From positions 20,167,589 through 20,231,588 of the forward strand of contig OY294048.1 of NCBI GenBank assembly GCA_958510825.1: a stretch of 64,000 nucleotides of DNA. Reading direction: 5' to 3'. Below the pieces are notes generated by a model that ran no database searches, was not told where the DNA came from, and saw only the letters and a program-made list of their open reading frames with translations. This DNA comes from Brachypterus glaber. Its lineage: Eukaryota > Arthropoda > Insecta > Coleoptera > Kateretidae. A program made the translations under genes and the position numbers. Within the stretch, counting starts at the first letter, position 1; each line of letters starts with the position of its first letter. This document shows positions 9,998 to 20,110 of the stretch, piece by piece.

Positions 9998-11584
9998 CAC
10001 TATGGAACGAACCGGGCCATAGCTTGGACATCGGGTAAAAAACAAAAAATGAAAAATAAGGGTTTAAATGCATTTTTCTCATAGTTAATTATCTTATACA
10101 TTGAGTACAGGCAAAATTTCCATCTATAACTAAGGTTACCTAGATAAATTTACGCTTATATTAGATGTCTTAATTATGCTACGAAAATTTGTCTTTTTTT
10201 TTTGTTATCTTAAAATATAATCTTTTTCTATTAATTGCGCAATAATAACAATTTAAAAGAGTATTATATAAAAAAATAAAATATTTTGTATATCCCCTAT
10301 TTTTTGCAATATCATTTTTTTTAAATTTTCCGACATTTCTTGTTTTTTCGTTAAAGTCCCGCAAAGTCCCGCATATTTTTTATAACTACATTATAGTGGA
10401 CTAAGTAAGGAAAAAACCTATGCAAAAATCAGTCCCCAGAAAACCCCAGAACCTCTTTATTTTAAATTTTTGTTTTAAACAACAATAAAAAAAATAACTT
10501 TTCACATAAACTTTTACAGAATTTCTTTGCGGTGGGTAATATTATCTGGTAATTACGTTAGCTTAGCTTAGCTTAAGCGTTAGAATAGTACGGTAGTTTT
10601 AAATTTCGCAAAATTGCCAAAAAAGGCCCAGATAACAAAAATTTAAATAAATAAAAAATATATATTTTTTTCAACTTTTTGTCAATTTTTGAAAAAAGAA
10701 TTTTGTTTTAACGTTGTTTTTGGAAAAAAATTGGAAATCTGGAAATCGTTAAAAAAATTAAATTTAATTGCTTTTTAATATTTACCATTTAGTGTACAAG
10801 AAAGATTTTTGCGTAAGTATTTAATCCGAAATTTGGAAGAATTCTGGAAAATGTGTATAACTTGTAAAATTATAATTTTAAGTAAACAATTTGGCTTTTC
10901 CAAGTAAAATTAAAACATTTAGCTAACTATTGAGTTCGAAAATTCTGGAAAAATTCACTGAAAATCACGCAAGAAAAATGTCTGGAGAGGCAAACAATGA
11001 GGATATCTTGCATAGCTTATTGTTAGCCTCAGATCCAGTAATTTTCAGTATGAGACCTACTTGTAAATATAAAGTAAAGGAATTATTCAAGGAAGCTAGG
11101 GAAATACTGGTTTTTGATAAAAGTACCTATATAAAAATTATTTACTTTATTTAGTTTGTTTTATTATCACATTTTTTTTATAATTTTTTTTTGTCACTAT
11201 TTTAAAACTTTTTCAGAATTTTTCCAGAATATTTGCAGATTTTTTCCAGATTTTTTCCAGAATTTTTCCAGAAATTTTCAACTCAATAGTTAGATAAATG
11301 TTTTAATTCCACTCGAAAAAGCCAAACTTATTAGCTAAGATAATAATTTTACAAGTTATACACATTTTCCAGAACTTATCCATATTTTTTATTTTTTAGA
11401 ACTTCTCCATATTACTTAGTTTAATATCTTATACGCTAAATGGTAATTTTTGCCAAAAATGAAACTTAGCTAAAAGGCTTTCTCGTACCTAAAAATAGCT
11501 ACATACCAAATTTTACCAAAATCCCGACTACCGTTTTCAAGAAAGATACGATGTCCAACGTATGGCCCGCTTCGATCCATAGTG
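9998..11584. mobile_element. Transib-like non-autonomous DNA transposon, copy A
   Basis: Its ends are CACTATGGAACGAACCGGGC and the inverted counterpart ending TTCGATCCATAGTG, flanked by the 5-bp direct repeat ACCCG (9993-9997 and 11585-11589). Transib elements are known for 5-bp duplications and termini of the form CACWATG, related to the RAG heptamer. The inner subterminal parts (CATCGGGTAAAAAAC on the left, ACGATGTCCAACGTATGG on the right) match copy B at 61339-62777 in reverse orientation. No transposase is encoded; the longest frames are short. The interior holds inverted blocks around ACTATTGAGTT / AACTCAATAGT (about 10925 and 11280). Confidence 0.75.
10978..11154 (+). CDS. small uncharacterised ORF inside Transib-like copy A
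   Basis: A 58-codon frame beginning at the ATG at 10978 (M-S-G-E-A-N-N-E-D-I-L-H...) has less AT-driven composition than its surroundings: several E, D, S and P residues and the segment RPTCKYKVKELFKEAREILVF. Copy B (about 61684-61770) keeps the C-terminal half of this sequence, but its 5' half is deleted and its frame is disturbed. It could be a scrap of a captured host exon or of a lost transposase. No domain was recognised and expression is unlikely. Confidence 0.2.
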   Translation: MSGEANNEDILHSLLLASDPVIFSMRPTCKYKVKELFKEAREILVFDKSTYIKIIYFI

Positions 11585-11904
11585 ACCCGTTGAGAAGTAA
11601 CGATCAGCTGATTTTACACATCTGCTGTCAGAAAATTAGTAAACATAACCTCAAATTCGATAATAACCTAAAAAATGTTTTTGAACCTAAAAGAGGGTTG
11701 ACATACAAGTCAAGTTAACTTTTAATTATTTGAATTTTTCTGAAGAAGAGGCAAGCAAAAATATATTTTGGATTGTTATTAGTTGCAAATAGTTGATTTT
11801 CTTCAAGTATAGTATTGGAATTTTAAAAGTACTGCATTTTTAAAAATATTTTTTGGAGAAGTTTTTTTTGACAGTTTTTGTCATTAACTGACGTAAGTTT
11901 AATC

Positions 11905-13206
11905 ATGGACTCTGACGAGGGGGGGGAGCCCCCTCAACGAAATAATATTTTTTACAAATCATCTGATATTGGACCGTTTTTAATAATGATTGAAGCTACA
12001 GAAAAATCAGGAAATAATATTGGAAAATTTAATCACCTATCAATAGCAAAGGAAGTTTTTGATTTAAAACTGAAAGACATCAAGAAAATTATTAATAAAG
12101 GAAAAAATAGAATTGGTGTTGAATTAAGTAATTATTTGACAGCTAACAGTTTGGTATCTAATCAAGCATTAATTGAAAAAGGATACAATTTATTTATTCC
12201 ATACAATAAAGTTGCATGTAAAGGAATTGTGAGACATGTAGATCTTAATATGAGTGTTGATAGCATTAAATCTATGATAAGTTGCCCGATGGAAATTTTA
12301 GAAATTAAAAGATTAAGTAGAAAAACTTATAATGAGGACTTAAAACCAGAATATAAACCTACTGGTACATTATTAATGACATTTTCTGGAATTATTTTAC
12401 CACGTCATGTATATATATGTCATTTTGCTTGTTCAGTGTCTCCATATATTTCGCCAGTTACACAGTGTTTCTCCTGCTTAAAATTTGGGCATACTAAACT
12501 TCAATGTAAGTCGAAAAATGTATGTTTTGACTGCTCTGGGTTGCCACATGATAAAGAAAACAAAGAAGATAAATGTCCAGGAATAAAATGTATTCATTGT
12601 TCCAGTAATACACATCGATCAACGTATAAAGAATGCCCTGAATACAAAAGGCAAATCGAAATAAAAAAATTAATGGCTTTTGATAATTTAAGTTTCTATG
12701 AAGCAAACATGTTATGCAAAAAGAATTACATAAATAATAATCATCTGGAAAATAACTTTTCATCTGTTGAATTTCCTAAGTTGAAGTCAAATGGTAAAGA
12801 AAATACAGTTATAAATTTAAGTCAAAGAAGGTTGGAATATCAAGAAAATAATCAAGTTAAATATAAAAGGTCATATTCTTCAATAATATCTGATCAACCT
12901 AAACGAAAAAGAATAATTAATTCTAATGCAGAGAAAACTTATGATAAGGAAGCTCATAATGACTGTTTAATGCATTATTCTGGATGTGAGACTCCAAGTT
13001 CAGTATTAATGAATATGTCGCAAAATAGTTCCTTTTCTAGTATTGCGCCTGTAAGTGCCTTTCAAAATAATTTAGAAAGTATTTATGCTTCCATAAATAA
13101 TTTAGGTCGCGAGGATCAATTAAAATTAAAAGATTTAATTAATACAAAAATAACTTTTGATGAAAAAATTCTCGATATTGATTCCCCGCTAGTGGGGAGT
13201 AAATAA
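11905..13206 (+). CDS. I-clade LINE ORF1 protein (gag-like, zinc knuckles)
   Basis: This 433-codon frame encodes the RNA-binding partner that packages the retrotransposon RNA into a ribonucleoprotein for reverse transcription. The first ATG is at 11905; the frame is open 27 bases further upstream, but without an ATG. The N-terminal half (about residues 20-185) is an RRM-like/PRE-type region seen in LINE ORF1 proteins, though this is not certain. From about residue 186 there are three zinc knuckles: C-X2-C-X4-H-X4-C (CFSCLKFGHTKLQC), then two looser ones (C-X2-C-X4-H-X8-C and C-X2-C-X4-H-X6-C). The C-terminal third is low-complexity, Asn/Ser-rich and contains a basic PKRKR patch, a possible nuclear signal. 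The frame is intact. Codon use is strongly AT-biased, as in ORF2. Confidence 0.85.
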   Translation: MDSDEGGEPPQRNNIFYKSSDIGPFLIMIEATEKSGNNIGKFNHLSIAKEVFDLKLKDIKKIINKGKNRIGVELSNYLTANSLVSNQALIEKGYNLFIPYNKVACKGIVRHVDLNMSVDSIKSMISCPMEILEIKRLSRKTYNEDLKPEYKPTGTLLMTFSGIILPRHVYICHFACSVSPYISPVTQCFSCLKFGHTKLQCKSKNVCFDCSGLPHDKENKEDKCPGIKCIHCSSNTHRSTYKECPEYKRQIEIKKLMAFDNLSFYEANMLCKKNYINNNHLENNFSSVEFPKLKSNGKENTVINLSQRRLEYQENNQVKYKRSYSSIISDQPKRKRIINSNAEKTYDKEAHNDCLMHYSGCETPSSVLMNMSQNSSFSSIAPVSAFQNNLESIYASINNLGREDQLKLKDLINTKITFDEKILDIDSPLVGSK

Positions 13207-13277
13207 TATTTATATTTATTTATTTTGTCTCCCTTGGTTTTTTTATTAATTAATTTAAAAAAAGAAGGAAAAAATAA

Positions 13278-16200
13278 ATGGATTTAAAAATTATACAATG
13301 GAATATTCACAGCATAAATGCAAATAGAATAAATTTAATAATTTTATTACGGGAGCATAATCCTGATGTTGTTTTATTAAATGAAACATGGTTAAAAAAT
13401 GAATATAATTTTTTTATAAAGGGTTATAAAATTTTACGTATGGATAGATTGGATGGATATAGTGGAATTGCTATTCTAGTCAAAAATAATATTAACTTTC
13501 AAAAAATTAAAGTTAATTCAAGTTTATTAAATTATGAATTTCTTTACCTCCCTATAAAGATTGGTGATTTAAATATTATAAACATTTATTCAACTCCAAC
13601 TAATAAATTGTCAGAGAAAGTTTTATTAAAATTATGTAATGAGTTAACGGGTTATGTTTTGATTATGGGTGACCTGAATGCTCATCATACCTCCTGGGGT
13701 TGTTCAATTATTGATGCTAATGGGAATAATGTCATTAAATTTGTTGATAATATGAATTTTGTTATTTTAAATGATGGAACTAGAACGCGAATGACTAATC
13801 CAAGCATAAGAAAAAGTGCAGTAGACTTAACAATAATATCTAGTGATTTGGCAATTAATACTTCTTGGAGGGTGCTACCTGATTGTGCAAGTAGTGATCA
13901 TTATCCTACTATGTGCATGATTAGTGGCAACTTTGAGGAAGTTAACACGGAATTTCACTCAAAAAGAAATTTAAAAAAAGCTGAATGGAAGTTATTTAAT
14001 GAAGATTTAAATATAAAGTTTACAAATGAAGATTGTAGTATTAATTATACAAAATTTGAGGAATTAATCAATGAGGCGGCGAAAAAACATATTCCTTATA
14101 CCAAATTTAATAAAAACAAAAAAAATGGATTGCCATGGTGGGATGATGAGTGTTCAAACATAGTCAAACAAAGAAAAAAAGCTGTTGTCGATTTTTCTGA
14201 TAATCCTACATTAGATAAATTTTTGGAAGCAAAAAAAAACATTGCTAAGGCACGAAAATTTTTAAATAATAAGAAAAAAGAAAAATTTAAAATTTTTTGT
14301 TCCAATATTAATAGAAAAACTGATATTTCTTTTGTTTGGAAAACATTTAAAAAGTTTTCGGGTCATATTAATAATAAATGTCATGATTTACCAAATAGTA
14401 GTATGTGCAAAAAAATTTTGTCTTTTTTAACCTCTTTGATTAATATGCCACAACCCAATTTATTGTCATGTGAGGAAGAAATTGAATTTTTTCATATAAA
14501 TGAGCTATTGAATGTCGTATACAAGAGAAAAGATTGTGCAGTTGGTCTTGACAATATCTCATATTCCATGATTATAAATTTGCCTTTTACTGCAAAATTA
14601 ATCCTTTTAAATTTGTTTAATAATTTTTTATCAGGTGATTCAATTCCTTTACAGTGGAAAACCCAACTAATATTGCCATTTTTAAAACCTGACAGAGATT
14701 CTAGTCTGGAAGAAAATTTGCTATTTCTTCTTGTGTGGGTAAACTTTTGCAATCAATGATTAAAATTAGATTGGATTGGTACTTAGAAAATTCAAATGAG
14801 TTTTCTCATTTTCAAACAGGTTTTAGAAAAGGTATGGGCATTATGAATAATATTGCATACATTGTTTCCTTTATTCAGTTAGCTTTTTCTCAAAATCAAA
14901 CAGTTATTTTAGTTTTGTTAGACATAAAATCTGCTTATGATAATGTTGACATTTTAAAATTATATAATTTTTTAATTAAATTAAAAATTCCTATTAGTTT
15001 AGCAAACCTAATATTTCAATTTTTATATCATAGACATATTTATATTAAAGATAATAACAGCAAAATTCATGGTCCTAATTTTTTGTATTGTGGTTTAGCT
15101 CAAGGATCTCCAGTTAGTCGTACATTATTTAATGTGTATATGAAGTTTATTTTATTGGGAATTTTACGTACCAAATTTCCCAACATTCAAGAAATTTCTT
15201 TTGCGGATGACATGGGAATATTAATAAAGGGAAATAATATAAATCATATGACAAATGAAATGAATCAGTATTTAAGAGAGTTAAAGAAATGTTTTAGTAA
15301 TAATAATTTCACAGTATCCACAAGAAAATCAAATGCAATGTGGTTTCGAAAGGGTCGCCAAAAGATGATTCCTCCTAGTATAATTTATGATAATAGTATT
15401 ATTGAATATAAAAAAGAAGTTAAGTATTTAGGTATTTTTTTAAATAATAGTTTAAAATGGAATAGACATATTGATCATATTATAGGTAAGGCACTTAGAG
15501 GTGTAAATATTTTAAGGGCTTTTTGTAGAGTGTGGTGGGGTGCAGATCCCATTACGCTTAAAATGGCATATAACGGACTGGTGAAGTCGCATTTGGATTT
15601 TGGTGCTATTTTTATCAAGCCATGCAGTAAGGTGTTAATGAAAAGTTTAAACACAGTTCAAAATCAAGCTTTACGAGTAGTAACTGGTTGCATGAATTCA
15701 ACTCCCATAAATGCTTTATTATCTGAAATTGGAGAAATATCTTTAGAGCACAGAAGAAAGTTTTTAGCAGTTAAATTTATGGCTAAAATATATTCAAAGA
15801 AAAATCATCCATTATTAGATATGTTATTTTTGTTAAAACAATTCATAAATTTAAAGCAAGGATACTGGAAATCTAAAGAAACACCTTACATAATTGAAGC
15901 TATAAGTATGTTGGTTCCTTTTAAAAATACAATTTATAGAAGTAAAATATTTCCTTGTTATGAAATAGAATATTATAATCAAATTGCAACTGTAGATGTT
16001 ATTGATTTGGATCTCAATAAGGAAAATTTTAAGTTAAATGAATTTTCTGAAAAAATTGAAAAATATTCTAATTTTAATATAATATATACTGATGCTTCAT
16101 ATAATAAAGAGGAAAATCGTGCTGGGATTGGTATTTATATACCTAGAATTAATTATTCTTTTATGTCAAGAATTCCTGATAATATTCAAATATGCTGTGC

Positions 16201-16948
16201 TGAAATATTAGCTATTAATAAAGCAATTGAAATTTTATTAAAGAAAGGATTAGAAAATTGTTTAATACTTTCTGATTCGATGAGTGCTCTTCAAAAACTA
16301 TCCAGACATAAAATTGACACAAATAGTGATTTTATAACATTAAATACTAGAAGATTTTTTATTGAAGCAAATAGTTTACATAACCTAAAATTAGCATGGA
16401 TACCTGGTCATTCTGGTATAAAAGGTAATCAAACTGCAGATTATTTAGCAAAATTAGGAAGCAAATTAAATGTGCCTATTAATTTTAAAGTGGATAAAAA
16501 TGACATATTAGCAGTAATAAAAAAAAGACATAGGGAAGATTGGAATATTTTATGGTTAGAAACAACTAAATTAAAAGGAAAGTGGTATCATCAAATTCAA
16601 GAAAAATTTACTTATAAACCATGGGTTTCTCAATGTAGTTATAGCACTGATAGGAAATATCTTACAACTATTATCAGAATGAGAACTGGTCATTACTTAA
16701 CTAAAAAACATTTATTTAGAATTAAGATTAAAACAGATCCTTTTTGTGAATGTGGCCAAGAGGAAGATTTAAATCATATTTTTTTTGAATGTCCGATAAA
16801 TGAAATTCCAAATTTTAACATATATGAGTCTTTTAGAAAACTGGGATATAACACACCTTTATGTATTTCAAACATCTTAACAAATTTAAGTGAATCTGCG
16901 CATAAAATTATAATCAAGTTTTTGGATTATAATCAAATTAAATTGTGA
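13278..16948 (+). pseudogene. I-clade LINE ORF2 (EN-RT-RNase H), broken by one frameshift
   Basis: This polyprotein nicks the target DNA and reverse-transcribes the element RNA. The start is ATG 13278. The endonuclease domain (first about 220 residues) shows QWNIHS, LNETWL, GDLNAHH and SSDHYP, covering the catalytic N, E, D and H positions. The reading frame then shifts near 14706-14712. The first frame stops at 14759, and the second frame picks up just before CVGKLLQSM. In the second frame the RT shows LDIKSAYDN, GLAQGSPVS and the catalytic FADD (about 15202). An RNase H domain (about 16075-16470) has TDAS, CAEILA, LSDSMSAL and NQTADYLA. A C-X-C-X7-H-X4-C motif lies near the end (about 16745-16790). 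The only visible lesion is this single frameshift. A sequencing indel is possible, but a mutation is the simpler reading. Confidence 0.87.
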
Positions 16949-17112
16949 AAATATTGTTTGTATAATGTGCTGGCTAATTGCTTTTTAGTAAAGGTCATTA
17001 ATAAATTAAAAAAAAAAAAAAATAACCTCAAATTCACAAACTAATTTTAAGATAATTTTTACTTTTTTAATCGACACTAAAAACTAGGTTCGCGTAAGCG
17101 GTACGTAATGTA

Positions 17113-19345
17113 CAGACTCCCGGAAGACAAATGAAAAAATATAGGTTCGCACTCGTATAAATATGGAAATATAGCTGATATTGTTTTATCTTAGTAACTA
17201 ATGTTTACAAATATTTTTTATTACATAATATGTAATATATTTGAGAAAATGCCGACTGAGAATTAAAGAAAGATTTTTCATTAAATTATAATTTAAAAAC
17301 TCTGTTTTTATTTTATTTATTGCTTGTTTTCATTTAAAAAAGTACACAATGTAACAATAAAACTAAGGCAATTTGTAAAATAACTTTACTAAATATTGTC
17401 GAAAAATAATAAAAACAGTGACAAAAAAGATGATGAATTATTGTGAAGAAAAAAGTTGAAAATCGCGAGCCGATGTATATAAAAATTACGTACGACGTAC
17501 AGCGCACAAGCACTCTGTTAAAATACCATATAGATTCCGAGAAGAGTTTCAATCGGAATCTATACGATTATTTTTAATTTTTCCATATAAAATACTATAT
17601 AAAATGATAGAATTGTTTTCTACCATATGTAAAACGATATATCTACAGCGCACCAAAGTATACTTTATATATAAACGATTACGTAATATTTGATCAGCCC
17701 CTTGTATTAAATTTAAAAAATAAAAGATATAAAAGATAAAATCGTTACTCACATTATCAGATAAATTTTTAATAACATTGTAAAAGTATACAAACTGTTT
17801 TATAACAATTTACAGCATACTTGTTGCAATAATAGTTCAATTAACAGAATATTATAAAATGCAAATATTTTTAAACCCGCTACTGGTATATACTACCAAT
17901 GTCCTATTTATTCCGGAGTCTGGTAATATACTATTCGATTAACTTGCAATGTTTAGATATTTTCAGCATTTATGCAATTTGGGGTTAGTCCACTATTGTA
18001 CTTATAAACTGCAACGGTCCCGAATTGTTTGTTAAAAAAAAATTTAATCGGATTTTTGGTTCAAAAGTTATAAGTTTTACAAACAAACTAAATTGACACA
18101 CTAGAAAAAGTTAATGACAATAAAAAGTATATAAAATGTATAAGTATAATTGCAATACAATAAAATATTATTCACATTAAGCCCGAAGACAACTTTACTA
18201 CTTGAATGTTCTACCGTTTTGGGATGCATCAAATTGACAAATACAGTTCCACGAAAAAAATGTGGCTCAACCTCAAAACTAATTTTAAATTAGTGTAAAT
18301 TGTACTTAGCGGCCGTACAAAAATTACGTTAGGTATTTTTTAAGGATATGAAATAACAAGGGGACTTCTATACAAGAAAGGGGCTTTATTTTACCATTCG
18401 TGTAAGCATAGATAAGTTTGTTTACTTTGTATGTTATATTTACATATAGACGTCATTATTGGGGGATTATAGCGCTGTCGCATTTAGGTTGGCAACAACG
18501 TCGGGTTATTTAAAAAAAAACAATTTAGCGGCTAAAGACAGGTGATTTAATTTTATTGTAAAAATTATTAATTAATTAAAAGTAAACAATAGTTTTTATA
18601 GTGTAACAATTTTATGTAACACTTTACTGTAATTTTTTTAATTTGTCTTCAGTTTCGTGATCTCAATACATTCAAGCACCCAATAAAGTATTAAACTGCA
18701 CCCGAAGCGTTTTTCTCAAACAACCAGACGACCTCAAAAAACTGTCTCGTCTCAAGGATTTATAATAAATAAATATATTTAAAATAAAAATTTTATTTGA
18801 CATATTTAATCAGTCTCGCGTTTAAATTCTCTAAAAAAAATACGTGAAGAAAAAAACCCGGAAGTGTGCAAGGAAAAGCACGAAATATAAACTTACAAAA
18901 AGCAAGATTGATGCAGGCTTGTATTATAGTATTTATTATAATTTTGTGGGTAATATCCAACTGTCTGTACTGCATAACTGTACGTGTACACTACGTAAAA
19001 CACCTTGTCAGTTACAATAAAGGTTCCCAAGAGATCATCCCTCTTCCTGTTCGAAGGACATAAATGTAAATAGTTTCAGTCGGGCGATCCAAACGACTGA
19101 GAGACTTGAATTCCAAATTACACAACTCTGAATGCAGGATTATTGTAACTACTATTTTGACAATCTCGATTTATCTAAAACTACATGCAGTTACCAGAAC
19201 ACCTAAACCTAAAAAAAGGTTTTGTTATTGTAATTAGAGGTCAGAAAAATCATATATTGACATCACCTGAAGAAAGCACTTTTTGACAGAAAAAATATGA
19301 GAAAATATTTAAAAAGTTTTAATATATTTTTAATTTAAAAATGCT
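17113..19345. other. AT-rich intergenic, no gene seen
   Basis: No coding region was supported. There is a perfect 11-bp-stem hairpin at 17530-17563 (ATAGATTCCGA/TCGGAATCTAT). Short frames at 17334-17752 and 18793-19063 are AT-driven, without homology that I recognise. Confidence 0.5.
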
Positions 19346-20110
19346 GCAGACTAATATCTCTACTCTAAATTTCTCTACTCCCTAACATCCCCACTCCACA
19401 AAAACTCTACTCCATAATATCTCTACTCCATAACATTTCTACTCCGTAACAATTCTACTCCGCACTATATGCACTCGATTAGCCACTTGTTTTAACTCAA
19501 AAAAATATTTGTCATGCTCACTGTCACTGTATAATAATAATAATGTTTATTGAAATTAGTAATAAACATAACAAATTCACAATAAGCTTGCGCTTGTGCT
19601 GTGATATAAATATATAAATATAATTAAACAAATTAAAATTTTAAAATTATTAATAATATGAATTTAGTTTATTAATTACTTACTTATTAGTGCATGTTAA
19701 GAGTACGCGGACAATGTAACTTTTAGAATAATTCATTTGTGATTGTTCTAGATTTGAATTTAAATATGAATGTTTTCTAGGAAAAAAAATAAAATAATCT
19801 AGAAGAAGAAGCTTCTTCGTTCTGCGAACCGCTCATTTATTATTAAGTGACTAATAAATTGAATATAGAGTGGAGTAGAGTTATTGGGGAGTAGAGATGT
19901 TAGGGAGCAGAGATGTTAAGGAGTAGTGTAGAGTAGGGATGTTATCTGCCCTCCTTAGGATAAACGCATCAAATCCGGATAGCAGTACAGTCGATTTTTA
20001 CATAAGCGGTCACAGACTGTATTGCTATCTGGATTTGCCGCGTTCATCTCAAGGAGGGCAGTTATGGAGTAGGGACGTTAGGGAGTAGGGAAATTGAGAG
20101 TAGAGATGCC
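19346..20110. mobile_element. foldback element with CTCTACTCC subrepeats, copy 1
   Basis: The left arm (19346 to about 19480) is a run of 'CTCTACTCCATAACAT'-like words. The right arm (about 19868-20110) is the inverted run 'GAGTAGAGATGTTAGG'. The centre (about 19490-19860) matches the centre of the copy at 59781-60330 in opposite orientation (TTTTCTAGGAAAAAAAATA, ATAATCTAGAAGAAGAAG). A decayed duplication, AAAATGCT against AAAATGTG, flanks it. The right tip has lost a few bases compared with the intact copy, and a second MITE is nested at 19946-20061. Confidence 0.72.
19946..20061. mobile_element. nested hairpin MITE with 4-bp duplication
   Basis: Ends CTGCCCTCCTT and AAGGAGGGCAG are inverted repeats, continued by matching inner blocks (ATCCGGATAGCAGTACAG paired with CTGTATTGCTATCTGGAT). 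TTAT flanks both ends (19942-19945 and 20062-20065). It interrupts the right arm of the foldback element, so it is the younger insertion. It is non-coding. Confidence 0.7.

Larger units (their letters stand above)
11659..17021 (+). mobile_element. I-clade non-LTR retrotransposon, nearly full length
   Basis: The element is bounded by a perfect 14-bp target duplication ATAACCTCAAATTC (11645-11658 and 17022-17035). It has a 5' UTR of about 245 bp, ORF1, a 71-bp gap, ORF2 with endonuclease, reverse transcriptase and RNase H, a short 3' UTR and a 14-nt A tail at 17008-17021. The domain order gag-like/EN-RT-RNH plus the C-terminal zinc motif is characteristic of the I superfamily. The intact duplication and full length point to a recent insertion, but ORF2 carries one frameshift. 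It landed in a repeat already interrupted by a Transib-like element. Confidence 0.88.
9960..17112 (+). repeat. tandem host repeat, copy 2 (split into three pieces)
   Basis: The pieces are 9960-9997, 11585-11658 and 17022 to about 17112. They carry the blocks of copy 1 in the same order: TACGACCTAGTTAGTAG, then TCAGCTGATTTTACACATCT and ATAACCTCAAATTC, then CACAAACTAATTTTAAGATA and CACTAAAAACTAGGTTCG. The gaps are filled by the Transib-like element and the I-clade LINE, each bounded by its own target duplication. The third piece lacks about 70 bp present in copy 1. Confidence 0.72.

Noticed and set aside
10179..10364. Small ORF shared between the two Transib-like copies (MRDFNEKTRN...)
   Set aside because: Conserved only because the copies are the same element; A/K/N-rich composition and differing frames and ends.
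14735..14760. Separate RT gene starting at GTG 14735
   Set aside because: It continues the endonuclease frame after a one-base shift; no ATG and no independent start.
17530..17563. Transcription terminator-like perfect hairpin
   Set aside because: No gene nearby, and bacterial-type terminators are not relevant in this context.
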